From NCBI RefSeq assembly GCF_008868155.1, contig NZ_WBKR01000018.1, positions 1 to 49,665 of the forward strand: DNA of 49,665 nucleotides, read 5' to 3'. The stretch's first letter is position 1. Every line of letters begins with the position of its first letter. The translations under genes and the position numbers were made by a program. Positions 40,717 through 48,673 of the stretch are shown here, in pieces. The notes under the pieces are model-generated. The model searched no databases and had not been told where the DNA came from. It was given only the letters and a program-made list of their open reading frames with translations. The stretch is from Micromonospora sp. ALFpr18c. GTDB taxonomy: Bacteria > Actinomycetota > Actinomycetes > Mycobacteriales > Micromonosporaceae.

Positions 40717-43566
40717 ATGTCGGTGGTCCTGGACCGGACGACGCCGACGGAGCCGTCGTCGGCACACCTCAGCATGTCGAACGCCGGCACTCTTCCACGC
40801 TTCCTCCTGTTGATCGTGCTCTTCGTGGGTGTCGCTGCCGTCATCACCGGCAGCGTCATCAACGCGCGCTCCGACCCGAACGGCGTGGGGGTCGGCTGCA
40901 CTCTCGCCAGCGGGGGCGACCCGGGCCTCAGTGACCTCGACGTGCGGGTGCGCGCCGTCGACCAGGCATCCGCGTTCAAGGAGTGCGTGGAGCGCTTCGT
41001 GCCGCACCAGGCATGGTGGTGGAAGCCCGGCGCACTGCTGCTGGTGTCGCTCTGCGCCGTGGCGCTGTACTGGGTGCTGCCGCTGTGGAAGGGGCGGCGG
41101 AGCCGGGTGGTGCCGGTAGAGGACGTCGACGGTCTCGCGGACCTCTCCACCGTCCTGGCCGACCTGGTCGCCGTGGCCGGGCTGAGGCGCCCGCCCCGTT
41201 TCGTCATCGCGCCCGCCGTACCCAGCACCGGTGCGGTGGTCTTCGGCCGTCTCGGTCGCTACACCGTCTGTCTGGACGGTGGCCTCGTCGCCCGACGCCA
41301 CCGCGACCCCGAGGACTTTCGATCGGTGGTGCTGCACGAACTGGCCCACCTGCACAACCGTGACGTTGACATCGCCTACGCGACCGTCGCTCTCTGGCGC
41401 ATCCTGTTGGGGGTGATCCTCCCTCTCGACCTGGGGTACGTCGCGGTCGTGAGCCTGCCCGGCACCGCCGGCACGTACATGCAGTCGCGGGAACAGACCC
41501 GGGTGGCGCACCACGCGGCGATGCTGGTCATCACCGTCGTACTGGCCTACCTGGCCCGCGTCGACATTCTGCGCACCCGCGAGCACCACGCCGATCTGAC
41601 CGCACGACGGTGGGGTGCGAACGTCCGCCTCTGGGAGAGGGCGGCCGCCCAGGAGGTCACCGGGCGGACCGCGCTCGCGACCAGGTGGTCCAGGGCGTCC
41701 GGGGGCCCGCTCTGGCGAGCCCATCCCACCTGGCAGCAGCGGCTCGGGTCGATGGTGAACTCGGGGACGATGTTGACGCCGCAGGTGTTGTCGTTCTTCC
41801 TGACCGGAGCGACGGCGGCGATTGCCGCCACCAGGTTGCCCGCTCTGCTGAGCATGGTGGAGGTCAACGCCAGCCAGGAACACGTGATCATCGCGGGGCT
41901 GGTCGCCGTCCTGGTCACCGCGATCACCGGGCTGCTGCTCTGGCCGGCGGTGACCCATGCGGCCCGCACCGGCGGCCCGGCGCCGTCGGGGCTACGCGCC
42001 GGCTGTGCCCTGGGCGCCGGCCTGATCGTGGGTGAGTTGGCGGTGGGTCGCTCCGGCAGCGTGTGGGATCTGCTCCCCGATCAGCCCGGGTACCTCGCGC
42101 TGCCCGTGCTCGCGGGCCTCGCGGCCACCTGGTGGACGGCGGAGTACGCCCAGGTCTCCGCCACTCGCCCGGCGGGCGCGGCACAACGGTGGCCGCTGCT
42201 GGTCGGACTCGGCGTGAGCTGTTGCGTGATGGCACTCGCCTGGTACTGGTGGGAGAGCGAGGGCACCTTGCTGGCTGGTGGCCTCAACGCCTTCACCGCC
42301 GACCTGTTCGCTCAGTTCGAGCGGAGCGTCACCGACGGCCAGGGTTACGAAGGCACGCTCCTGCACCTCGCGCCCGGTCTGCCGCCGCTGCTGTTCCTGA
42401 GCATGCGGGTCGAGTTGCTCTGCCTGGCCGGGCTGCTCTGCGTCACCGCGATCCTGGCCTGGTTCCCCCGCCGGGTCAGCACCGGCGCACCGTGGCCGAC
42501 CCTTCCCGCCGCCGGGATCGGCGCGTTCGGCAGCACCGTGCTGGTCGTGGCCACGACGGCGGGCATCAGAGCGTGGTCACCGGTGGTCGCCGGTGGAGAG
42601 CAGGGCCATCTCGTCAGCTACCTGACGTGGCTCATGGTCGTCATCGTCGCCGCGATGTTCGTGGCGGCGGGCTTCGCCGCCGCGTTGGCCGACCGCACTC
42701 CGTTGCTGCAGAGCCTCATCGTGTCGGGTGCCACGGGCTTGGCGGGACTGGCCACCCTGGCCGTGCTGGCCTCGGTCGACGGATGCGTCCGCCCGCTGGA
42801 GATCCTGGGGTCGTCATGCCGGTTCGATCCCGTGGCGGGCTGGACGGTGACCGCCCTGTTGGTGTCGACGACGCTGGGTCTGGGCGTGTTCCTCGCCGTC
42901 GCGGCCGCTGCCCTGGGCGTGCCTGCCCGCCGGCCGCTGCGTCGGTTCCGCGACCGCGCCATGGCCACCCGTCGGCCCCGCACCGACCTGCCCGACCGGC
43001 CCGGCCGAGGACGGCTCGCGCTGCGCCGCGCGGCGGTGCTCATGCCGTGTCTGGTGACCGCGACGTTGGTCACCGTGATGGCCGTCGACGCCCGGTCGGA
43101 CTCATCGACGGATGCCGGCCCCGTCTCGACGAACTTCGTGCTCACCGACCAGCCGACCTCGCCCACCGTACGGGCGGCGCAGGTGGACGCGTGGCTCGCG
43201 CTCGGCGGCGCCGACCGGATCAACCAGGTCTTGACCGGCGTGCTGGCCCTGCTCGAACGGATCGATCGGCTCACTGCCGACGGGTCGTACCGGGCGTTCA
43301 GTGACTGGTCGGTGATCGATGCCGAACTGCGTCCCCGCTGCGTCGCGATCTCCGGCCCGGTCGCCGACGCACGCCGCTACTTCGACTATCCCGAACCGCG
43401 AGAGCAGGCCGCCTGGGACGCGCTGCTGGCCGGTGCGGAGCGGGCGGCCGGCGACTGTGACCTCGCCATCAGGCATCGGGACCGCGAGGGCTACCTCGCG
43501 GCACTGCGGGAACTGCTGCAGTTCGGGCGGGCGCTGCCGGCGGTGACCGGAGACATGATCCGGTGA
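40717..43566 (+). CDS. M48 family membrane zinc metalloprotease, large
   Basis: From the ATG at 40717 the protein is 949 residues. Two transmembrane helices flank residues 30-130. The peptidase domain follows with VVLHELAHLHNRDV (His207, Glu208, His211) and third ligand Glu289 in REHHADLTARRWGA. About ten further hydrophobic helices occupy residues 360-790. The last 130 residues are outside and helical. This is much longer than HtpX (about 290 residues), resembling a set of actinobacterial M48 proteins with an added polytopic region. The substrate is unknown; membrane protein quality control is a reasonable guess. Confidence 0.85.
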   Translation: MSVVLDRTTPTEPSSAHLSMSNAGTLPRFLLLIVLFVGVAAVITGSVINARSDPNGVGVGCTLASGGDPGLSDLDVRVRAVDQASAFKECVERFVPHQAWWWKPGALLLVSLCAVALYWVLPLWKGRRSRVVPVEDVDGLADLSTVLADLVAVAGLRRPPRFVIAPAVPSTGAVVFGRLGRYTVCLDGGLVARRHRDPEDFRSVVLHELAHLHNRDVDIAYATVALWRILLGVILPLDLGYVAVVSLPGTAGTYMQSREQTRVAHHAAMLVITVVLAYLARVDILRTREHHADLTARRWGANVRLWERAAAQEVTGRTALATRWSRASGGPLWRAHPTWQQRLGSMVNSGTMLTPQVLSFFLTGATAAIAATRLPALLSMVEVNASQEHVIIAGLVAVLVTAITGLLLWPAVTHAARTGGPAPSGLRAGCALGAGLIVGELAVGRSGSVWDLLPDQPGYLALPVLAGLAATWWTAEYAQVSATRPAGAAQRWPLLVGLGVSCCVMALAWYWWESEGTLLAGGLNAFTADLFAQFERSVTDGQGYEGTLLHLAPGLPPLLFLSMRVELLCLAGLLCVTAILAWFPRRVSTGAPWPTLPAAGIGAFGSTVLVVATTAGIRAWSPVVAGGEQGHLVSYLTWLMVVIVAAMFVAAGFAAALADRTPLLQSLIVSGATGLAGLATLAVLASVDGCVRPLEILGSSCRFDPVAGWTVTALLVSTTLGLGVFLAVAAAALGVPARRPLRRFRDRAMATRRPRTDLPDRPGRGRLALRRAAVLMPCLVTATLVTVMAVDARSDSSTDAGPVSTNFVLTDQPTSPTVRAAQVDAWLALGGADRINQVLTGVLALLERIDRLTADGSYRAFSDWSVIDAELRPRCVAISGPVADARRYFDYPEPREQAAWDALLAGAERAAGDCDLAIRHRDREGYLAALRELLQFGRALPAVTGDMIR

Positions 43567-43575
43567 TCCGCGGGC

Positions 43576-43596
43576 GCGGGTGCGGCGCGCACCCGC
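43576..43596 (+). terminator. Terminator after the M48 gene
   Basis: An 8-bp stem (GCGGGTGC/GCACCCGC) with a 5-nt loop lies 10 bp after the stop. Confidence 0.55.
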
Positions 43597-43633
43597 CTGC
43601 GGGGCTCCGGTCGCCGCCGGAGAGGATGTGGTC

Positions 43634-44527
43634 ATGACCAGTTCCGCACTGCCCGGCCGCGTCGTCGTCACCGGTGCCACCGGCAAGCTCGGCCGCGCCG
43701 TCGTCGCCCACCTGCGCGGCGTGGGCGTCGACGTGCTCGCGGTCGACCGCGCGGGTGGACGCGACCCGCGCGACGTCGACGGCGAGTTCCTTCTCGTCGA
43801 CCTCACCGACTACGGGCAGGTGGTGGAGGCGATCACCGGGGGCGCGGACGAGCACGCCGGTGGGATCGACGCGGTCGTGCACCTGGCGGCGGTGCCGGCA
43901 CCCGGGCTGATGTCGAACGCGACCACGTTCGCGAACAACTCGGCCGCCACGTACAACGTCTTCGCCGCCGCTCGGGCGGCCGGGATCAAGCGGGTCGTGT
44001 GGGCGTCGAGCGAGACGGTCCTCGGGTTGCCGTTCGACACCCCGCCGCCGTACGCGCCGGTCGACGAGGAGTACGCGCCGCGACCCGAGTCGACGTACTC
44101 GCTGAACAAGGCCCTGGAGGAGGAGATGGCGCGGCACTTCTGCCGCTGGGACCCGGAGCTGGTCATGGTGGGTCTGCGCTTCTCCAACGTGATGGACGTC
44201 GAGGACTACGCGCCGTTCCCGTCGTTCGACGCCGACCCGTCGCTGCGCCGGTGGAACCTGTGGGGGTACATCGACTCCCGCGACGGAGCCCAGGCGGTCG
44301 AGCGGGCGCTCGCCCACGACCAGCCCGGTGCCGACGTCTTCATCATCGCCAACGCGGACACCGTGATGACCAGGTCGAGTGCCAGCCTGATGGCCGAGGT
44401 CTACCCGAACGTCGAGATCCGCAGGCAGCTCGGCGAGCACGAGACGCTGCTCAGCATCGACAAGGCACGCCGGGTACTGGGGTACGAACCGCGCCACTCG
44501 TGGCGGGACCACGTGGACCAGGCGTAG
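43634..44527 (+). CDS. NAD(P)-dependent epimerase/dehydratase family protein
   Basis: The ATG at 43634 follows GGAGAG. The 297-residue extended short-chain dehydrogenase has the nucleotide-binding motif VTGATGKLGRAV, the segment VVHLAAVPAP, and the catalytic YSLNK (Tyr-x-x-x-Lys). The short C-terminal domain includes VMVGLRFSNV. It resembles uronate dehydrogenases and sugar epimerases; the substrate is not set by these motifs. Ends 8 bp from the converging GH128 gene. Confidence 0.88.
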   Translation: MTSSALPGRVVVTGATGKLGRAVVAHLRGVGVDVLAVDRAGGRDPRDVDGEFLLVDLTDYGQVVEAITGGADEHAGGIDAVVHLAAVPAPGLMSNATTFANNSAATYNVFAAARAAGIKRVVWASSETVLGLPFDTPPPYAPVDEEYAPRPESTYSLNKALEEEMARHFCRWDPELVMVGLRFSNVMDVEDYAPFPSFDADPSLRRWNLWGYIDSRDGAQAVERALAHDQPGADVFIIANADTVMTRSSASLMAEVYPNVEIRRQLGEHETLLSIDKARRVLGYEPRHSWRDHVDQA

Positions 44528-44535
44528 TCCCGGGG

Positions 44536-45639
44536 TCAGCGCGCGGCCTGGTAGGCGCGACCGACGGCGGTCGCGGTGCTGCCGGTACGGAACAGGCCGG
44601 TCTGATCCTTGTCGCTGGCGGGCAGGCCGAACCACGCGTACCGGTGCAGCCAGGACAGGCCGCCCAGCATCTTCGTCGCCGCGGTGAGGAACGCGGCCTG
44701 CTGTGTCTGGCTCGGGAACCGGACGCCGTTGGAGAAGTCGATCAGCGCGAACTCGGTGAGCCAGACCGGCAGCCGGTAGCGGTCGTGCACCGCCTGCAGG
44801 TACGACCTCAGCTGGTTGACCGCGTTGGCGGTGGCGAAGTCGCCGCCGTACCAGTGCAGGGCGATGAAGTCGACGCGGTAGCCGCGCTGCTTCGCGCCGG
44901 CCATGAAGCGGTCGAGCCACTCGCCCGGCCGGTCCCCACCCCAGGCCACCGCCGGGCTGCCCAGCGGAAGCCCGGTGGCCTCCAGCTGCGGCCACAGCTC
45001 CAGCGCCTGCTCCACGGACATGTTCGCCTGTCCGCCCATGTCCGGCTCATTGAACCCGAGCAGCTGCCGGCCGTTCCGCTTCGCCTGCTGCAGGTTGCTG
45101 GCGGTGACGCTCTTCGCACCCCAGATCATCGGGACGAACTCGGCGCCCGTCGGGCTGGTGACGCCCGGGTGGGCGACGTCCCAGGTGTAGTACCAGCTCG
45201 CCCCGGAGCTGGCCAGCGCCTGACTGACCCCGTCGAAGGTCCACACGCCGACGCCCTTGCGCTTCGAGGTCACCGCGGACACCGCCGGGGCGACCGGCCG
45301 CCCGGTCGTCGGCTTCGCCGCCGGGGTGGGTGGGGGCGTCGTCGCCGTCGGGCTCGCCGTGGCGGCGGGCGTGGTCGCGGCCGGTGTGCCGAGCGCCGGG
45401 TCGGTGGGCGGCAGCGCATCGGCCGCCTGCGTCGCCGCCGGTGCGGGCGCCGGCCCGGTCGGTTGGACCACGACGATCACCCCGGTCACGAGTACGGCGA
45501 CCACGGCGGCGACGGCGAGCGGCCACAGCAGACGCCGAACGCCGATCGGGAGGCGACCGCGCAGACCGCGTCGGGGTTCCGCGTGGGCGCCCCGGCTCAT
45601 CTTCGCGGCGTCGGTTGCACCCCGGCCGGTTGTGCGCAT
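44536..45639 (-). CDS. Membrane-anchored glycoside hydrolase, GH128/Asl1-like
   Basis: The ATG at 45637-45639 follows AAGGAG. The 367-residue protein has an N-terminal transmembrane anchor at about residues 34-56, a Pro/Ala/Thr-rich linker to about 120, and a TIM-barrel domain: GASWYYTWDV, LLGFNEPDM (acid/base Glu), DFIALHWYGGD, and PVWLTEFAL (nucleophile Glu). This is the Glyco_hydro_cc/GH128 pattern of endo-beta-1,3-glucanases. It would act at the cell surface on glucans such as fungal walls. Confidence 0.87.
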   Translation of the reverse strand: MRTTGRGATDAAKMSRGAHAEPRRGLRGRLPIGVRRLLWPLAVAAVVAVLVTGVIVVVQPTGPAPAPAATQAADALPPTDPALGTPAATTPAATASPTATTPPPTPAAKPTTGRPVAPAVSAVTSKRKGVGVWTFDGVSQALASSGASWYYTWDVAHPGVTSPTGAEFVPMIWGAKSVTASNLQQAKRNGRQLLGFNEPDMGGQANMSVEQALELWPQLEATGLPLGSPAVAWGGDRPGEWLDRFMAGAKQRGYRVDFIALHWYGGDFATANAVNQLRSYLQAVHDRYRLPVWLTEFALIDFSNGVRFPSQTQQAAFLTAATKMLGGLSWLHRYAWFGLPASDKDQTGLFRTGSTATAVGRAYQAAR

Positions 45640-45853
45640 CGTCTCGACTCCTTCGTGTGGTCGCCTCGTCACTCGACGAGGGGGCGGTGGTTGATCGCTA
45701 CCAGCGCCTCCCCTCAGGAGACTCGCCGACCACCACGGGATAACGGTTTTCCACCGGGACGCAGCGCCGCGGCGGTACCGTCGGCGTCCATGGCGTGGTC
45801 CACGCCCGCCTGATGAACGCGAACCGGATTCCACACGGTGAGGGAGTGCCCGG

Positions 45854-46261
45854 ATGAACTGGACGTTGGAAGTCGTGGTCGTGCCGGTCTCGGACGTGGA
45901 CCGCGCCAAGGAGTTCTACGCAGACCGGCTCGGCTTCGTCGTGGACCATGACACCGTCATCAACGACGACGCGCGGATCGTGCAGCTGACCCCGCCCGGC
46001 TCGGGCTGTTCGGTCGTGATCGGCCGGGGAGTGGTGCCCGACATGGAGCCCGGATCGCTCAAGGGGCTGCAACTGGTGGTGCCCGACCTGCAGAAGGCCC
46101 GCGCGGAGCTGGTGGAGCGGGGTGTCGAGGTCAGCGAGATCCAGGTGATGGGGGGCAACCCCCGGCCGGTGCCGGATCCGTTGGACAACGTGGGTTTCGT
46201 GTTCTTCACCGACCCGGACGGCAACGGCTGGGCGGTTCAGCAGATCTCCAGCCGGGCCTGA
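45854..46261 (+). CDS. VOC family protein (glyoxalase-like)
   Basis: The ATG follows GGGAG. The 135-residue protein has the vicinal oxygen chelate fold in two beta-alpha-beta units: VVVVPVSDVDRAKEFYADRL at the start and VGFVFFTDPDGNGWAVQQ at the end. These proteins are diverse (dioxygenases, resistance proteins, isomerases), so no substrate is offered. Confidence 0.87.
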   Translation: MNWTLEVVVVPVSDVDRAKEFYADRLGFVVDHDTVINDDARIVQLTPPGSGCSVVIGRGVVPDMEPGSLKGLQLVVPDLQKARAELVERGVEVSEIQVMGGNPRPVPDPLDNVGFVFFTDPDGNGWAVQQISSRA

Positions 46262-46269
46262 GTCGGCCC

Positions 46270-46297
46270 GTGATCCCGCCATAGCCGCCGGGATCAC
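46270..46297 (+). terminator. Hairpin after the VOC gene
   Basis: GTGATCCC and GGGATCAC (46270-46277 with 46290-46297) form an 8-bp stem with a 12-nt loop just after the stop. Confidence 0.5.
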
Positions 46298-46350
46298 ATG
46301 ATGTCCGGATAAAATCGCTCAACAGGACGGGGGCGAGGAGGCTCGGGGCG

Positions 46351-47541
46351 ATGACGCGCGCCGGGACTCTCGGCCTCGGGGACAGCCGGAGCCCGCGCTC
46401 CGCGACCGTCCTGGAACTGCTCTTCGACATCGTCTACGTCTTCGCCCTCGCCCGCCTCGCCGGGCGGGTCGCGGACGACCTGACCATCGTCCGGCACACC
46501 CTGCTGTCGGAGGCCGGTCAGACGCTGCTGTTCTTCACCGCGATGTGGATGATCTGGTCACTCAACGCCCTGCTGGCGAGCACCTACGACCCCCGGCGCC
46601 CCGACCTGCAGGCCGTGCTGCTGGCCTCGATGTTCGGCACGCTGGTGCTGGCGGTCTCGTTGCCGCAGGCGTTCGGCGAGCGCGGCGTGATCTTCGCCTG
46701 CACGTACGTCGCCATCCAGGTCGGCCGACCGCTCTACCTGGTGCTCGCGCTGCGCGGTCACCCCAGCCATGGGTTCGCCCTCCGGGTGCTGGCCTGGCAC
46801 ACGGTGTCCGGTGTGTTCTGGATCAGCGGCGGCATCAGCGGAGGTCTCGGTCGAGGCGTCCTCTGGTCCCTCGGGCTGGCCATCGAGCTCATCGGCGGGC
46901 ACATCAACTGGGCCACGCCCCGACTGGGCCGCGCGTCGCTCGCCAGCACGGTGAACGTCTCCCAGGTGCATCTCGCCGAGCGGTACAACCAGTTCTTCAT
47001 GATCGCGCTCGCCGAGGTGGTGCTCGAAGCCGGCGCCGCGGTCAGCTTCCCGGGCTTCTCCACCGATCGGACCATCACCCTCGTCGCCTCGTTCGTGGCG
47101 GTCGTCTCGTTCTGGCGGATCTACTTCTACCACGTCAGATCCGGTCATGCCTCGACGCCGAGCGGCGAGGGAATCCAACTGTCGCGGTGGGCGAGCTACA
47201 GCCTGCTGTTGATCGTCGGAGGCATCATCTGCACCGCGGTCGGCTTCGGGCAGGTCATCGAGGATCCGCACCCGCCGATCGACTGGGCGCTGGTGGCCAT
47301 CATCTTCGGCGGTCCGGTGCTGTTCCTGATCGGGCGGAGCACTCTGGAGCAGGAGAACCGAAACGCACCACGCTGTCGAGCGCTGTACTTCGGTGCGGCG
47401 GCGCTGCTCGTGGCGGCCCCGGTGATGGTGCTGCTCCCGCCTGTCGCGGTGACGGCCGTCGCGGCGGTGATCCTGGGCGGCATCACCGTGTACGACCAGC
47501 GAGCCCACAAGCGTGGGTCGGAGACCAACCCGACGCTGTGA
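46351..47541 (+). CDS. Low temperature requirement protein A (LtrA) family membrane protein
   Basis: The ATG follows GAGGAGG. This 396-residue protein has about ten transmembrane helices. The LtrA hallmarks are ATVLELLFDIVYVFALARLA at the N-terminus, MWMIWSLNALLASTYDPRRP, and RYNQFFMIALAEVVLEAGAA. The family is named from a Listeria locus needed for growth in the cold; the molecular activity is unknown. Confidence 0.9.
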   Translation: MTRAGTLGLGDSRSPRSATVLELLFDIVYVFALARLAGRVADDLTIVRHTLLSEAGQTLLFFTAMWMIWSLNALLASTYDPRRPDLQAVLLASMFGTLVLAVSLPQAFGERGVIFACTYVAIQVGRPLYLVLALRGHPSHGFALRVLAWHTVSGVFWISGGISGGLGRGVLWSLGLAIELIGGHINWATPRLGRASLASTVNVSQVHLAERYNQFFMIALAEVVLEAGAAVSFPGFSTDRTITLVASFVAVVSFWRIYFYHVRSGHASTPSGEGIQLSRWASYSLLLIVGGIICTAVGFGQVIEDPHPPIDWALVAIIFGGPVLFLIGRSTLEQENRNAPRCRALYFGAAALLVAAPVMVLLPPVAVTAVAAVILGGITVYDQRAHKRGSETNPTL

Positions 47542-47548
47542 CGATCCA

Positions 47549-47578
47549 TTGCGAGCCGGCGACCACTGCGCGTATGGT
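47549..47578 (+). promoter_or_regulatory. Promoter upstream of the leader ORF and GNAT gene
   Basis: TTGCGA (47549-47554) and TATGGT (47573-47578) are spaced by 18 bp. The start site near 47585 would place the leader ORF at 47617 and the GNAT gene at 47701 on one transcript with a 115-nt leader. Confidence 0.5.
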
Positions 47579-47609
47579 CGTCGGGCACGCCGTCGAGCGG
47601 GAAGGAGGT

Positions 47610-47631
47610 CAGAACAATGTCCGATGTTCTG
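47610..47631 (+). promoter_or_regulatory. Inverted repeat enclosing the leader start codon
   Basis: CAGAACA and TGTTCTG (7-bp perfect arms) flank an 8-nt loop that contains the ATG of the 16-codon ORF. As RNA it would hide or expose that start; as DNA it could be an operator. Confidence 0.45.
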
Positions 47632-47667
47632 CGCCCCCTCCGCGCTCCGGCGTCCGCGCGGATCTGA
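47617..47667 (+). CDS. Putative 16-residue leader peptide upstream of the GNAT gene
   Basis: A perfect AAGGAGGT (47602-47609) sits 7 bases before an ATG that opens MSDVLRPLRAPASARI and stops at 47665-47667, 33 bp before the GNAT start. The Shine-Dalgarno match is among the best in the window, which is unlikely for a random short frame. The peptide is rich in Arg, Pro and Ala. It could act as a translation attenuator for the acetyltransferase. Not a recognised family; it could also be a chance frame. Confidence 0.4.
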   Translation: MSDVLRPLRAPASARI

Positions 47668-47700
47668 CCCGGGGCGCCCGCTTCCCGGAGGACCAACCCC

Positions 47701-48597
47701 ATGACTGATCTGGTCATCCGTCCGCTCGTCGCGGGCGAGGAAAACCTGTTCGACTCCATGCCCGATCCGCTGCCCCAACTGCGCCAGGTCGCGTACGCCG
47801 ACGGGATCGCCGGCGGCGGCTACCGGCCCGAGAACACCTGGGTCGCGCTGCGCGCCGGCCGGTTGGTGGGCCGGGCCGCCTGGCTCCTGCCCCCGGGTGC
47901 CGTCGGTGCCCCGTGGCTGGACCGTTTCGATCTGGACGCCGACCCGGAGGTGGGCGCCGAACTGCTGCGTGCCGCTCACCAGGCGCTGGGCGGTCCCGGC
48001 CTCTACTACGCCGCGCTGCCGGCACACTGGCGGCGGCGACCCGAGGTGCTGGCCGTGGTGCGGGCGCCCATGGAGGCCGCCCGGCTCGCCGGGCTGGTCG
48101 AACGGGGGGAGCGGCTGCGGTGCTCCTGGACGGGCACACCCCTGCCGGCGTCCTCCGGGCGGTACGACTTCCGTACGCCCGTCGACGTGGCGGAGATCAA
48201 CGCCCTGGTCGCCAGGATCGCCGAGCCGGACGTGCTGACCGGCGTCGAGATCGCACGGGTGGTCGGCGGTGTCGACCTCGCCACCGACCCGCTGGCCTGG
48301 CTGGGCAACGACACCAAGAGATGGCGCATCGCGCTGGAGGCCGGGAAGCCGGTCGGGCTGGTCGGCACATTCGGGGACGCCTGCTACCCCCTGCTCGGCT
48401 ATCTCGGCCTCCTCGACGAGGCGGCCCGGCCCGAGCTGCTGGCCGAGGCGGTCCGGATGCTCGCCGCCGACGGTGCCCGGGAGGTCATCGCCGACGTGCA
48501 CTCCCACCGGGTGGCGGTGCTGGCGGAGTTGGAGCGGACCGGCTTTCGGCAGTTGCGCTCCAGAGTCGTCTTCGCGCCGCCGGAAAAGCAGGAATAG
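47701..48597 (+). CDS. GNAT family N-acetyltransferase
   Basis: The ATG follows GGAGGACC. The 298-residue protein shows two GNAT-like halves. The N-terminal half begins LVIRPLVAGEENLFDSM and includes TWVALRAGRLVGRAAWLLPP. The second half has WRIALEAGKPVGLVGT, the acetyl-CoA region around EVIADVHSHRVAVLAELERT, and the end GFRQLRSRVVF. The substrate may be a small amine, peptide or antibiotic. A leader ORF upstream suggests regulated translation. Confidence 0.82.
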   Translation: MTDLVIRPLVAGEENLFDSMPDPLPQLRQVAYADGIAGGGYRPENTWVALRAGRLVGRAAWLLPPGAVGAPWLDRFDLDADPEVGAELLRAAHQALGGPGLYYAALPAHWRRRPEVLAVVRAPMEAARLAGLVERGERLRCSWTGTPLPASSGRYDFRTPVDVAEINALVARIAEPDVLTGVEIARVVGGVDLATDPLAWLGNDTKRWRIALEAGKPVGLVGTFGDACYPLLGYLGLLDEAARPELLAEAVRMLAADGAREVIADVHSHRVAVLAELERTGFRQLRSRVVFAPPEKQE

Positions 48598-48604
48598 CTG
48601 ACCC

Positions 48605-48632
48605 GGGTGCGCCCGGTCACCCGGGCGCACCC
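48605..48632 (+). terminator. Terminator after the GNAT gene
   Basis: A perfect 12-bp stem (48605-48616 with 48621-48632) with a TCAC loop begins 8 bp after the stop. Confidence 0.7.
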
Positions 48633-48673
48633 CCTCGGCCGGCGCGCGGCGCGGCCCCTGTCAGCATCTGCCC

